The notes beneath the pieces were generated by a model that saw only the letters and a list, made by a program, of their open reading frames with translations, made no database searches and was not told where the DNA came from. Below, piece by piece: positions 1-10,168 of a DNA stretch of 25,280 nt; within the stretch, counting starts at the first letter, position 1, and every line of letters begins with the position of its first letter. The stretch is from Nemertoderma westbladi (taxonomy: Eukaryota > Xenacoelomorpha > Nemertodermatida > Nemertodermatidae): the NCBI GenBank assembly GCA_032718475.1, contig JAUCBJ010005027.1, positions 1 to 25,280 on the forward strand, written 5' to 3'. The position numbers and the translations under genes were made by a program.

Positions 1-1064
1 TATAAGCATTAATATCTTTAATTTATCTTTTATTAATATTTTTGGAGGATGTTGATCCGTTTCTATAGTTCTCCTGTCTACCGCTGAAAGGCGAAATGTA
101 TCAAGGAAAGTAATTAACATTTATTGTTTATAATTATTATCACGTGCTGCGCGAAGGTCCCACTCCGAGTACCGAATTAACATTGCCACATAACACATAA
201 CCCTTCGTTATCTAATAAATTATTGCGACAATATTTCCATTGTACGAATGATTCGCAGTTAATAAAGTAATCGCATATTTGCACGTCATATATCCGGTCT
301 CAATATAACTGATATTATATTATTGGAGTACCCAAGAGAGATAACTCACTTATCAAATAACTTTGGTAGACAATAAAATAATACACTACATAGTATTGTT
401 AAGTGTTGATAATGTTAGTAGATTGATACACTTTTTTATAAAGTAATGCACTCTGCACATGGCATATAAACATTTTATGGTGTTGTTCGATATTTAATAA
501 CAACTACGGGAAAAATAAATATTCTTTTGTATTTTTCATATTGCTGTATTTCATTCTAAGATTTCATACAACAAAAATTACCCCATTCTATTTGCCTTAG
601 AGTTTACCATAAGGGCGCGTGCCGTGAGCTTGTTTATCAGAGATCCGTGCAGTTACCTTGGATACGGGAGATTGTAATTGGATGGCCTCCTGTCTTGGGG
701 CCGTGCTTGGAATATTAATGAGATGAACGGGCAGCTTTGCCTTTGTGCTCTATAAGTAGCCCAACCTGTACAACTTGTATCTCAGTCAGACCAATAAATC
801 AATATCGGCTACTCTCTTATTAAACTTTGTTTCCATTTTTGATTTCTTAGTGTTACAGTAAAGGCATACTGTAATATCGGTTTCTAATTTAGTTAATTAT
901 TTTTGGTGACAAACCCATTTGTGTGATGTGGGATATAAACCAAGGCATATTTCCGTAATTCATTGCATACAAGTATACTTCTTAGTCCACCAGCCACCTG
1001 ATAAGATAATATCATTATTATTTGTTAACTAAAAATATTGAAATATACTTAAATTAAATTTATT
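1..1064. other. AT-rich noncoding sequence, upstream or intronic
   Basis: No open reading frame or exon resembling a bHLH-PAS protein is visible here. Apart from the LTR-like stretch annotated separately, it is AT-rich sequence with no repeat I can define. It could be 5' flanking sequence or part of a long intron before the bHLH exon. Confidence 0.5.
600..855 (+). mobile_element. Possible solo LTR or LTR fragment
   Basis: The stretch is locally less AT-rich than its surroundings. It holds a TATA-like CTATAAGTAG near 752, a leader-like segment with TCAGTCAGACC, then AATAAA near 793, and ends near ...GTGTTACA around 855. TATA box, short leader, poly(A) signal and a terminal ACA are the usual order in a retrotransposon LTR. 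I could not find a matching TG start or a target-site duplication, and no internal retroelement coding sequence is next to it, so the boundaries are guesses. Confidence 0.25.
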
Positions 1065-1195
1065 TATGGCACTTAATTTAATTTGTGACACATAATTTCA
1101 TTATGCTGGCACTTAATTGAATAATCGTGGCACATCAATTATTATCAAAATCATTTAATAATGTGCCAGTTTAATCAAATAATGTGCCACTTGAA
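1065..1195. repeat. Imperfect inverted repeat built on TGGCACTTAATT / AATGTGCCA
   Basis: Left arm (about 1107-1145) starts TGGCACTTAATTGAATAAT. The right arm (about 1157-1189) read in reverse complement starts TGGCACATTATTTGATTAA. Both arms contain two TGGCAC motifs at similar spacing, so the block can fold back on itself; a further TGGCACTTAATTTAA lies at 1066. It could be a small foldback element, but no target duplication was found. Confidence 0.4.
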
Positions 1196-1560
1196 TTATA
1201 AAATATCCAAACACTAACTGGACTACGCGGTCTTATTAGACACTTCCCTCTATTTTTCTACAAATTTTTATTTATTTTAATACATTTTTATTTAGTTTTA
1301 TTATTTTTATTAATAAACTATAAACGTATGCGGTAGTAACTGAGCGTTATACATTTATTATGTGTAGTTTGCGATCCGACAGTTTATCACCAGAGGTGAA
1401 TTATAACGACGATGAAAGTAAATCCCCCAGGTTGGTTATGCAATAATATAAACACAGTACTGTGAATGGGATAATATACACCTGTAGGATACATACGAAT
1501 ACACGTTGTCAACTTCTCTGGGGTATGGGGTACAGTCGTGCATGCAGCAGGCCAGCTGGC

Positions 1561-1686
1561 AACTGGCACAGTACTGTCGGGATGCTACAGACCAGAGCCG
1601 GCAACTGGCACAGTAGTGTCGGGATGCTACAGACCAGAGCCGGCAACTGGCACAGTAGTGTCGGGATGTTACAGACCAGAGCTGGC
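1561..1686. repeat. 42-bp tandem repeat, three copies
   Basis: Three adjacent 42-bp units begin at 1561, 1603 and 1645, each starting AACTGGCACAGTA and containing TCGGGATGCTACAGACCAGA (GATGTTAC in the third). A degenerate partial copy precedes them (about 1539-1560). The CGGGATGCT core resembles the core of the 43-bp array at 3312-4473, so the two may share an origin. Frame-open because 42 is divisible by three, but nothing suggests translation. Confidence 0.85.
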
Positions 1687-1728
1687 AACTATGGGGTACG
1701 TTCCAATAATAACAGCAGTTATACTGCG

Positions 1729-3238
1729 AACTTTGTTCCAATAGATGCGAACTTTGTTCCAATAGATGCGTACTTTGTTCCAATAGATGCGAACTTTGTT
1801 CCAATAGATACGAACTTTGTTCGAATAGATGCGAACTTTGTTCCAAAAGATGCGTACTTTGTTCCAATAGATGCGAACTTTGTTCCAATAGATACGAACT
1901 TTGTTCCAAAAGATGCGTACTTTGTTCCAATAGATGCGAACTTTGTTCCAATAGATACGAACTTTGTTCCAATAGATGCGAACTTTGTTCCAATAGATGC
2001 GAACTTTGTTCCAATAGATGCGAACTTTGTTCTAATAGATACGAACTTTGTTCCAATGGTTGCGAACTTTGTTCTAATAGATGCGAACTTTGTTCCAATA
2101 GATACGAACTTTGTTCCAATAGATGCGAACTTTGTTCCAATAGATGCGAACTTTGTTCCAATAGATGCGTACTTTGTTCCAATAGATGCGAACTTTGTTC
2201 CAATAGATACGAACTTTGTTCCATTAGATGCGAACTTTGTTCCAAAAGATGCGTACTTTGTTCCAATAGATGCGAACTTTGTTCCAATAGTTACGAACTT
2301 TGTTCCAAAAGATGCGAACTTTGTTCCAATAGATGCGAACTTTGTTCCAATAGATGCGAACTTTGTTCCAATAGATGCGTACTTTGTTCCAATAGATGCG
2401 AACTTTGTTCCAATAGATGCGAACTTTGTTCCAAAAGATGCGTACTTTGTTCCAATAGATGCGAACTTTGTTCCAATAGATACGAACTTTGTTCCAAAAG
2501 ATGCGTACTTTGTTCCAATAGATGCGAACTTTGTTCCAATAGATACGAACTTTGTTCCAATAGATGCGAACTTTGTTCCAATAGATGCGAACTTTGTTCC
2601 AATAGATGCGAACTTTGTTCTAATAGATACGAACTTTGTTCCAATGGTTGCGAACTTTGTTCCAATAGATGCGAACTTTGTTCCAATAGATGCGAACTTT
2701 GTTCCAATAGATGCGAACTTTGTTCTAATAGATACGAACTTTGTTCCAATGGTTGCGAACTTTGTTCCAATAGATGCGAACTTTGTTCCAATAGATACGA
2801 ACTTTGTTCCAATAGATGCGAACTTTGTTCCAATAGATGCGAACTTTGTTCCAATAGATGCGTACTTTGTTCCAATAGATGCGAACTTTGTTCCAATAGA
2901 TACGAACTTTGTTCCAATAGATGGGAACTTTGTTCCAAATAATGCGTACTTTGTTCCAATAGATGCGAACTTTGTTCCAATAGATACGAACTTTGTTCCA
3001 ATAGATGCGAACTTTGTTCCAATAGATGCGAACTTTGTTCCAATAGATGCGAACTTTGTTCCAATAGATGCTAACTTTGTTCCAATAGATGATAATTTTG
3101 TTCCAATAGATGCGAACTTTGTTCTAATAGATACAAACTTTGTTCCAATGGTTGCGAACTTTGTTCCAATAGATGCGAACTCCTGTTTCAATAGATGCGA
3201 ACATTGTTCCAATAGATGCGAATTTTGTTCCAATCAAC
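1729..3238. repeat. 21-bp minisatellite, about 72 copies
   Basis: Units read AACTTTGTTCCAATAGATGC plus one base (period 21). Common variants are GCGTAC for GCGAAC, AGATACG for AGATGCG, CCAAAAGAT for CCAATAGAT, and a linked pair TCTAATAGATACG followed by CCAATGGTTGCG. The linked pair recurs with CCAATGGTTG at 2053, 2641, 2746 and 3145, separated by 588, 105 and 399 bp (28, 5 and 19 units). This shows block duplications of a higher order. Copy length is almost perfectly constant; the last units near 3180 are degenerate. Because the unit is a multiple of three without stops, long spurious reading frames exist on both strands. Confidence 0.95.
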
Positions 3239-3311
3239 AAATTATATTTGAATAATCACTCTTAATATTTTAACTACATAATAATGCAAAAGGCACTAAT
3301 AACAACTATGC

Positions 3312-4473
3312 TATGGCAAAGTATAGTTGGGACGATGCAGGCTAGCTGGTAGCTCTGGCAAGGATACAGACGGGATGCTGTAGGAGAGCTGGTAAATATG
3401 GTAAGGGTAAAGACGGGATGCTGTAGGACAGCTGGTAAATATGGTGAGGATACAGACGGGATGCTGTAGGACAGCTGGTAAATATGGTAAGGGTAAAGAC
3501 GGGATGCTGTAGGACAGCTGGTAAATATGGTAAGGGTACAGACGGGATGCTGTAGGACAGCTGGTAAATATGGTAAGGGTAAAGACGGGATGCTGTAGGA
3601 CAGCTGGTAAATATGGTGAGGATACAGACGGGATGCTGTAGGAGAGCTGGTAAATATGGTAAGGGTAAAGACGGGATGCTGTAGGACAGCTGGTAAATAT
3701 GGTGAGGATACAGACGGGATGCTGTAGGACAGCTGGTAAATATGGTAAGGGTATTGGCGGGATGCTGTAGGACAGCTGTTAAATATGGTGAGGGTACAGA
3801 CGGGATGCTGTAGGACAGCTGGTAAATATGGTAAGGGTACAGACGGGATGATGTAGGACAGCTGGTAAATATGGTGAGGATACAGACGTGATGCTGTAGG
3901 ACAGCTGGTAAATATGGTGAGGATACAGACGTGATGCTGTAGGACAGCTGGTAAATGAGGTAAGGGTACAGACGGGATGCTGTAGGATTGCTGGTAAATA
4001 TGGTAAGGGTAAAGACGGGATGCTGTAGGACAGCTGGTAAATATGGTAAGGGTACAGACGGGATGCTGTAGGACAGCTGGTAAATATGGTAAGGGTAAAG
4101 ACGGGATGCTGTAGGACAGCTGGTAAATATGGTAAGGGTACAGACGGGATGATGTAGGACAGCTGGTAAATATGGTGAGGATACAGACGGGATGCTGTAG
4201 GACAGCTGGTAAATATGGTAAGGATACAGACGGGATGCTGTAGGACAGCTGGTAAATATGGTAAGGGTACAGACGGGATGCTGTAGGACAGCTGGTAAAT
4301 ATGGTAAGGGTACAGACGGGATGCTGTAGGACAGCTGGTAAATATGGTAAGGGTATAGACGGGATGCTGTAGGACAGCTGGTAAATATGGTAAGGGTACA
4401 GACGGGGTGCTGTAGGTAGGACAGCGGGTAAATATGGTAAGGGTACAGACGGGATGCTGTAGGACAGCTGGTA
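3312..4473. repeat. 43-bp minisatellite, 26 copies, ending 17 nt before the bHLH exon
   Basis: Twenty-six units run from TACAGACGGG at 3365 to the last at 4444, after a degenerate leader from about 3312. The unit contains TACAGACGGGATGCTGTAGG, then ACAGCTGG, then AAATATGGTAAGGG. Variants are TAAAGACGGG, GGTGAGGA and GATGATG for GATGCTG; one unit near 4413 has a 4-bp insertion. Each unit carries an acceptor-like TACAG and a donor-like GTAAGG or GTGAGG, and most carry a CAGCTG E-box. The array runs directly into the polypyrimidine/acceptor region of the bHLH exon. Confidence 0.95.
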
Positions 4474-4490
4474 TTAATTTTGTGTTGCAG

Positions 4491-4690
4491 ACCCGATGAT
4501 GAGGATTCCCCCGAAAAGGATAAATATTCACGCGAGAATCACAGCGAGATTGAGCGGCGTCGACGGAATAAGATGACAGCTTACATCCAGGAACTCGCAG
4601 ACATGGTGCCTACCTGCGCCTCGTTGGCAAGGAAACCAGATAAACTAACGATACTACGGATGGCCGTGTCCCATCTAAAGTCTATGCGAG
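4491..4690 (+). CDS. ARNT: ARNT-like gene, bHLH exon (internal exon, gene 5' end not in view)
   Basis: This exon encodes the DNA-binding and first dimerisation region of an ARNT/tango-type transcription factor. The frame begins with a split codon (A at 4491), then acidic [13 protein letters not shown], the basic region [14 protein letters not shown], helix 1 ([12 protein letters not shown]), the loop with ARKPDKLT, and helix 2 ([14 protein letters not shown]). The His, Glu and Arg residues of the basic region that contact E-box half-sites in this family are all present. The acceptor is TTGTGTTGCAG and the donor is GAG|GTGAGT, phase 1. [15 protein letters not shown] is characteristic of the ARNT/BMAL class. 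The initiator methionine must lie upstream; no matching 5' exon was found between 1 and 4490. Confidence 0.95.
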
Positions 4691-5022
4691 GTGAGTTCTA
4701 ATTGACACCATTATCTCCTGCCGCAGCGCCAATAGTTAGGATTGGAGCCGGCTTTAGCGGCTGTGATCAGGGCCTAATTTGGGGATATTATTCCCAACTC
4801 TACCAGTTTGTTAATGTAGTTAAATAAGAACAGCATGATATGTACTATGGGGCGAGCCACGAAGTGGTGGTTATGAAATTATAGGTTATGAAATAAGTGA
4901 GTTTTTCGTTTCTATTAATTTCATTGCACTTCATTATTTATATTGTTATACTGAATATTATATAATATTACATTAATATTTTCTAAATCTTCTATTTTCT
5001 TACATGTTCATTATCTGTACAG
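4691..5022 (+). other. Intron between bHLH and first PAS-A exon
   Basis: A 332-bp intron bounded by GTGAGT and CTGTACAG, phase 1. AT-rich second half; no repeat or coding potential seen. Confidence 0.85.
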
Positions 5023-5195
5023 GTACAGGAAACACTTCTACTGAAGGCAGTTATAAACCTTCATTCCTAAATGACCAGGAACTCAAACATATGATTCTGG
5101 AAGCGGCGGACGGTTTTTTATTTGTCGTTGGCTGCGACACAGGGAAGATAATTTACGTATCCGATTCAGTAACACCTGTTCTCAATGTCCATCAG
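5023..5195 (+). CDS. ARNT: ARNT-like gene, exon with linker and start of PAS-A
   Basis: The exon completes the split Gly codon of the bHLH exon and reads [18 protein letters not shown], then [18 protein letters not shown], then [18 protein letters not shown]. The [20 protein letters not shown] linker is diagnostic of ARNT/tango; BMAL/cycle differs here. [10 protein letters not shown] begins the PAS-A fold. The acceptor TCTGTACAG is followed by GTACAGG, so a second AG lies 6 nt downstream, but the first keeps frame and conservation. The exon ends CATCAG|GTATTT, phase 0. VVGCD.GKI is slightly BMAL-like, while the rest of the protein clearly groups with ARNT. Confidence 0.95.
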
Positions 5196-5729
5196 GTATT
5201 TATGCTATATCGTTGATAAATTTAACAAAGTTGTATTTAAGATCATGGATTATTTAAGAATGCATAATATTAATATATTTTTAAAACTACGTTTGATGTA
5301 TCGGGACCGGCATGCAGTTGTACACTACGTCAATTTCAGAACTTTTTTACAACTGATTTTTTCTCCGTAGAAGTCAATATATGTTATGTTTAATTGTGGC
5401 CGAAATGGACCAACGTACATGGGCCTTTCCTCATTCTAGAACGATTGGTACGGACACACTTGGTGTGATATTGTTCTAGAACGATTGGTACGGACACACT
5501 TTCACACTTTGTATGATATTGTTCTAGAACGATATTGGTACGGACACACCTTGTATGATATTGTTCTAGAACGATTGGTACGGACGCACCTTGTATGATA
5601 TTGTTCTAGAACGATTGGTACGGACGCACTTTGTATGATATTGTTCTAGAACGATTGGTACGGACACACTTTGTATGATATTGTTCTAGAACGATTGGTA
5701 CGGACACACCTTGTATGATATTGTTCTAG
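5196..5729 (+). other. Intron carrying the 40-bp acceptor array
   Basis: Phase-0 intron of 534 bp from GTATTT to TTGTTCTAG. The first 235 bp are unremarkable AT-rich sequence; the rest is the 40-bp tandem array described separately. The intron has no long polypyrimidine tract: the bases before the functional AG come from the repeat unit (GATATTGTTCTAG). Confidence 0.8.
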
Positions 5730-5765
5730 AACGATTGGTACGGACACACTTTGTATGATATTGTT
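5430..5765 (+). repeat. 40-bp tandem array duplicating the 3' splice site and first codons of the third ARNT exon
   Basis: Eight copies of a unit containing ATTGTTCTAGAACGATTGG, then TACGGACACACT and TTGTATGAT. TTCTAG acceptors end at 5439, 5479, 5527, 5569, 5609, 5649, 5689 and 5729. The period is 40 bp except where one copy has an 8-bp insertion and the next a 2-bp insertion. The part after TAG encodes [12 protein letters not shown], the conserved PAS-A sequence expected right after the preceding exon; only the eighth copy continues into HPEDVQKL. The repeat unit is therefore intron end plus exon start. From each of the seven earlier acceptors the reading frame meets TGA or TAG before joining the exon correctly. 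Confidence 0.95.
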
Positions 5766-5880
5766 CATCCGGAAGACGTCCAGAAACTCAATGAACATTT
5801 AAACTCAGTGATGGAAGGGAATCCCTCAGGAAGAATATTGGATCTGAAAACCGGAACTGTGAAAAAAGATTCACATCAAA
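5730..5880 (+). CDS. ARNT: ARNT-like gene, PAS-A central exon
   Basis: Starting at the last of the eight TTCTAG acceptors, the frame reads [20 protein letters not shown], then [20 protein letters not shown] and [10 protein letters not shown]. The segments (S/N)DW(Y/F)G..LYD.(V/I)HP.D and [13 protein letters not shown] are ARNT signatures. The join to the previous exon (...VLNVHQ + NDWYG...) is phase 0 and matches the family without gap. It ends CATCAAA|GTAAGT, phase 1. The first 34 nt lie inside the tandem array, so the exon boundary is itself a repeat copy. Starting the exon further upstream would introduce stops, so 5730 is the supported start. Confidence 0.93.
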
Positions 5881-6744
5881 GTAAGTTAATAAGCCGCGGA
5901 ATTTATTTTATATTAGAGTTGCAGCAAATACTTAAGAACTATTTATATCATTGTGTACCGGTATCGGGGAGCTCAGTGAAGGGGGTAGTGAAGAGGGTTT
6001 ACACAAATATACAGAGTCTTTAAGACTGAATAGTGCCTTTCATACAATGATACATGTAACTTTGTAACATAGCAATCCAAACGCTGCAAATTAATCACTT
6101 AGAGACAATCAAATCAACCAATCTTTCAGGAAACATCGTTAAGGTGATATAATGTAACAAAAACATTTAAAATTAAACACTTACATTAAAAACAAAATAC
6201 AATACAATGTGGTAAGTGTTAAGTAATACCTGTGGTGAAAAGAATGACCTTGTTCGCTGGGGGAAAATCGAACAAAATTTTAAAATAAATAATTTGATCT
6301 CTGAAAGGAATGAAAATAAAGGAAGTGGTATGAAATTTATAATTATAGTCGCCCGTCACAGTCACCATAAATATCGTCACTTCATAGTATTACTATTACA
6401 ATTACAATACTATTACAATAAATACACACATTGAAAATAATTTTTTTCGATAAAAAATATTTTACTGCATATTTCGTACTGCGTATTTTACTACATATTT
6501 CGTTATAGTTGCCTGAGCCTGGAGTGAATTCACAATAGCAATAAGTGATGAAAGGTAATCAGAATAGTGATAACTACAATGGAACGTACTTTAAAAATAA
6601 ACCGTATCTACGTGGCTTATTGTGCATGTGCAAAAAATTTGTATAACAGACGAATCATGGACTAGTCTTTTCAATAACAAGAGCTTACAGTTTGCCAGTC
6701 TATTTACCAGATGTAATCTTCCTTAAGTAGAAGTTGTTAAGCCT

Positions 6745-7165
6745 ACTTACTGTCTTTCGTCCAGTTTCGCCTAGTCATCCTTCCACTCGATGATCCAATC
6801 GTATGTGGGAGAGAAGTCTTGTTGGTTCATAATCCAGTACATATTAGTGTGAACCCCAAAGGCCTTCGCCTTGGGGAGGACCATGATGTACTTGAAGAAA
6901 TCCACCAACACTTTTTGTGGGTTGTGCTACCACTCGTCCAGACAACTTCGTGGGAAAAAGTATTGGGTGGATTGTGAGCAGTCAGTGCCATCCACCATAT
7001 TCCTGACCAACCGCTCTTTAGGGTCACATGGAACTCAGTGTTTCTGTCTCTGGCATCACGTCCCAGATGGCATCTATCGATGTCGTGGCGATCTTCAATT
7101 GCGCCTCAGCTGCGGCAGCAGCTGCCGCCGCTACTGCTGCCGGGTCTCCTTCTGCGACCCTAAAT
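6745..7165 (-). pseudogene. Degenerate coding fragment of unknown family
   Basis: Read on the minus strand, one frame gives RVAEGDPAAVAAAAAAAEAQ then LKIATTSIDAIWDVMPETET before a stop near 7024. A second frame continues with PKERLVRNMVDGTDCSQSTQ, an in-frame TAG after SCLDEW, then FFKYIMVLPKAKAFGVHTNM and YWIMNQQDFSPTYDWIIEW. The sequence looks protein-like in composition on both sides of a frameshift and a stop, which suggests a decayed gene or transposon fragment inside the intron. I do not recognise the family. The Ala run comes from a GCN-rich segment at about 7100-7145. Confidence 0.3.
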
Positions 7166-7567
7166 AACACAAAGGATACAAGGACGCTCGCAATAATCTA
7201 CTTCATTGTTGGAACTTTGACCTGAAACATAATGATAAAAAGTATAGTATTAGTCCTCGCTCCCAATCCAAAATGTTCTCAGCTGATGACTGGCACCGAC
7301 TTATTAACTAGATTGATTTAGACGTGTGTTTAATTAGTTTCAACCGCATCCGCATTCACCCACCTGCTATCATATCATATTTAAAGATTTGTAGAAAACT
7401 ATGAGGGCGTGCGGGTGAGTGCAGATGCGACTGTCAAGAAATAACTTTATAATGTGTGTTAAAATTCAACACTTCAATTGCACTGGAAAATAACGACACC
7501 TAAAGAAGTAAAGGATCTGGTCGCAGCAGAGGCGTATCATAGTTTCTCAGGACCCGGGGGTAAACAA

Positions 7568-7610
7568 ACCTTTAGCCCTCCCCCCCCCCCCCCCCACACA
7601 CACAAAAAAA
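7568..7610. repeat. Poly-C / CA / poly-A low-complexity tract
   Basis: A run of about 18 C is followed by ACACACAC and a run of A. Its true length may be affected by sequencing error. Confidence 0.8.
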
Positions 7611-7942
7611 AAATTTTATAAACCCATTGAATAATTGACATTTTTTTATGAATAACGATAAATAATAAATGTAGTTGCCCTATTTCCAATTTTTCACAGT
7701 GATGTATTATTATCTATTGTTGCTCCCTATTCAAAGTAGGTGCCTTTTATAGGATAGGGCGGCCTTTTATCTCTCCTTGGGGCTCGTTTTAGTAAGGCAG
7801 TAATTAAGTAGTAGCAAGTAAATTCCATAGTTTTTATCACGATAATTAATATCTCCGATGTCTCTGTTTTAAGGGGATATTAGTTGGTAACAAAGTTTGC
7901 ATAAGAAGATTAAGTTATTATGAAAAATATTATTAAACATAT

Positions 7943-8247
7943 GGCCCATGTGAAGAATACCAGACTTTCTGCCGTTATATTTCACTTTGCAGTTACCCTC
8001 ATGTGAAGAATACCTGGTTTTCACCAAAACCACAGGTTACAGAAGGGCTGAATCTAACCAAAACAATAAACGAATTAGTACATGTACAGGTTATGAGACA
8101 GAAATAAGCGCTATAAAACACTTAATAAAGATAAATTTAAAAAAATAAAAAATCTTCATATATAAAATTCCAATAAAAAGTCGACCGAGAAGTGAAATCC
8201 TGGTATTCTTCACATGGGCGGAAATCCTGGTATTCTTCACATGGGCG
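7943..8247 (+). mobile_element. Short inverted-repeat transposon (MITE), copy 1
   Basis: The ends are inverted: GCCCATGTGAAGAATACCAG at 7944 and CTGGTATTCTTCACATGGGC ending 8246. Flanking 8-mers AAACATAT (7935-7942) and AAAAATAT (8248-8255) match at 7 of 8, consistent with an 8-bp target duplication as made by hAT- or P-like transposases. The interior has further copies of the terminal motif (about 8012 and near 8206-8219) and no coding capacity, so it would need a transposase from elsewhere. The 3' end is extended by a tandem copy of the terminal segment. Confidence 0.75.
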
Positions 8248-8339
8248 AAAAATATTCCCGAATTACATTGAAATTATATAGCTTGAAATTAAAACATGCA
8301 AATTGCAGATTCAGATGCAAATTATAACAACTCATGTAA

Positions 8340-8505
8340 AGGCTTTTGCGGATATAACTAGTCATTTTCCCCGCAAAGTACTCTGTAGGTGTTTTAGCGG
8401 ACATAAAAAGCCGTTTTCTTACTGTGTAGGTGTTTTAGTGGACATAAAAGGCCATTTTTCTGTATGTGTACTTTAGCGGACATAACAAGCCATTTTATGC
8501 CGCAA
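8340..8505. repeat. Degenerate tandem repeat of about 40-45 bp, four copies
   Basis: TTTTAGCGGACATAAAAAGCC and variants recur at about 8348, 8392, 8434 and 8470, with GTAGGTGTTTTAG before the middle two. Divergence between copies is high, so this is an old array. Confidence 0.6.
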
Positions 8506-10168
8506 TACGCCAAAATACTCTTAATACAGTGTGGCTTAGATGACGAAATCTATCAGCTGATTTTGATATTGATGTGGAGCTTTTTAACTCTCTTTGTTCA
8601 GCTCACTCGACCAATCAGAGCGATTTTCATTTTATTTGCACAGAAGCCTACGGGAAATCGCGCAATGCATGACGGTCTTTGTTTACCTTTTTCCTGAGCC
8701 CAGAACATCGGCTTTGGAATTATTCTTAGTTTCAGACTTTAGCCAAACATTCGACGGCTTTGATTATAGGAACGTATAACTGTTATCGAATCAAACAGCA
8801 CACAGCAGACTCATAGCAAACCAAACTCACCTCACCTTTCACCGCATTATTTTACTGCTATTTACTGTCGGTTATTAATTGTTAGAAGTTGATGGATATG
8901 TTGTCATATTTGGAGAATATCGATAAATAATCATAAAACCCCAATCTTCTTGATATACTGAAGGTTAGAGAGACCGGTTACCTGTAGCAATTGCGACTTA
9001 CATTATAGTGATTTTGGAGTGAATTGAATGCTATTTCATAATCCCTACATGTGTCAGTTGCTGTTCTCCTTATATATGATCAAATTTAGTGAAGGTCGGC
9101 AGATCAGTGTGCAGCAGTGTGCGGTAGTGTGCATGAGTGTGACAGATAACAAAGCATTTCCTAAAGAATGCGCTTTATACGAAAATCATTAGCCATCCCG
9201 TTGTGTTTAGTGTAAGTCATAACTCTGTTTACATACTTAGAGCGCCACGTTCAAAGGAACTGTTAATATTTCCCGAAAGTAAATAATATTTGTCAGAGAT
9301 TATATATTAACGATCAATCGAATAGTACAGTAAGTCTACACCGCAATAAGGTCAGAGCCTCCGAATCCAGTCTCCCTTATCTGTGGGTGAATGGTCGCGC
9401 ATAGGCTGGCTTCGGCTAGTGTAACTTTATATCTTATATGCAACAAATACTTGTTATAGGCTAAAGTCGATTTATAAACTAGAAGACACCTAAAATTAGC
9501 GGGTTAAACTGCTAAAGGTCTAAAAGCGCGAACAACTCAAAAAAAGGCCGTTTTGGCGCCCCCTTTGGCTGGCGCCCAGGGGCAACTAACCCCTAAAATA
9601 ATGGAGGTAGTATAACACACAAAAATGTTGAACTCAATGATGCCGAAAGCAATAACTGATTCCTGCATGTCCTCTTCTTATATAGGTAACCATCGAGACA
9701 GAAAGACCTGATACCCAATAGGAATTCAGCTGTCCCCTTTTTCTAAGGACATTGATTCATAAAGTACCATTCTGTAGTTAGTATCCACTTCTTTCATTAC
9801 AGCATCAATAATATAACATTGTGACCTTCTTAGCTCAATCTTTGTCTAAATTGTTTCAATGTCGGAACCCCTTTAGAGTGAGTGACCTCATCTCCCATTG
9901 AATATAAAAAGCGGGAAAGCGGCCCTCTGATTAAAGGACTGGCTAATGCAGTCTTTTATCGCAAAGATAAAGGGATTTCCCAACCAATCCCGGAGCGGCA
10001 TCCTATAGATTAATTGACTGCGAGGTCAACTATGATTTCCCGTGTTGGTTATCAGTGCCTTTATTTCCTTTTTATTTCATGTTAGATGTTACGTAATTCG
10101 GCCTATTCAGCATTGACAATGGTTAATAATAACAATGTTAAAGGGGCTAACTGAAACAGACAAAGGAT

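Noticed and set aside
1462-3255. Long reading frames on both strands across the 21-bp array (up to about 600 codons)
   Set aside because: They arise because a stop-free 21-bp unit repeats in frame. Several frames on both strands are equally open, there is no family match, and ends fall in unrelated sequence.
3779-4531. 250-codon minus-strand frame in the 43-bp array
   Set aside because: Product of tandem repetition (repeating [15 protein letters not shown]-type peptide), antisense to an intron and running into the bHLH exon.
8464-8779. Two short overlapping plus-strand frames
   Set aside because: No recognisable motif and they begin inside a degenerate tandem repeat; ordinary intron sequence is the simpler reading.
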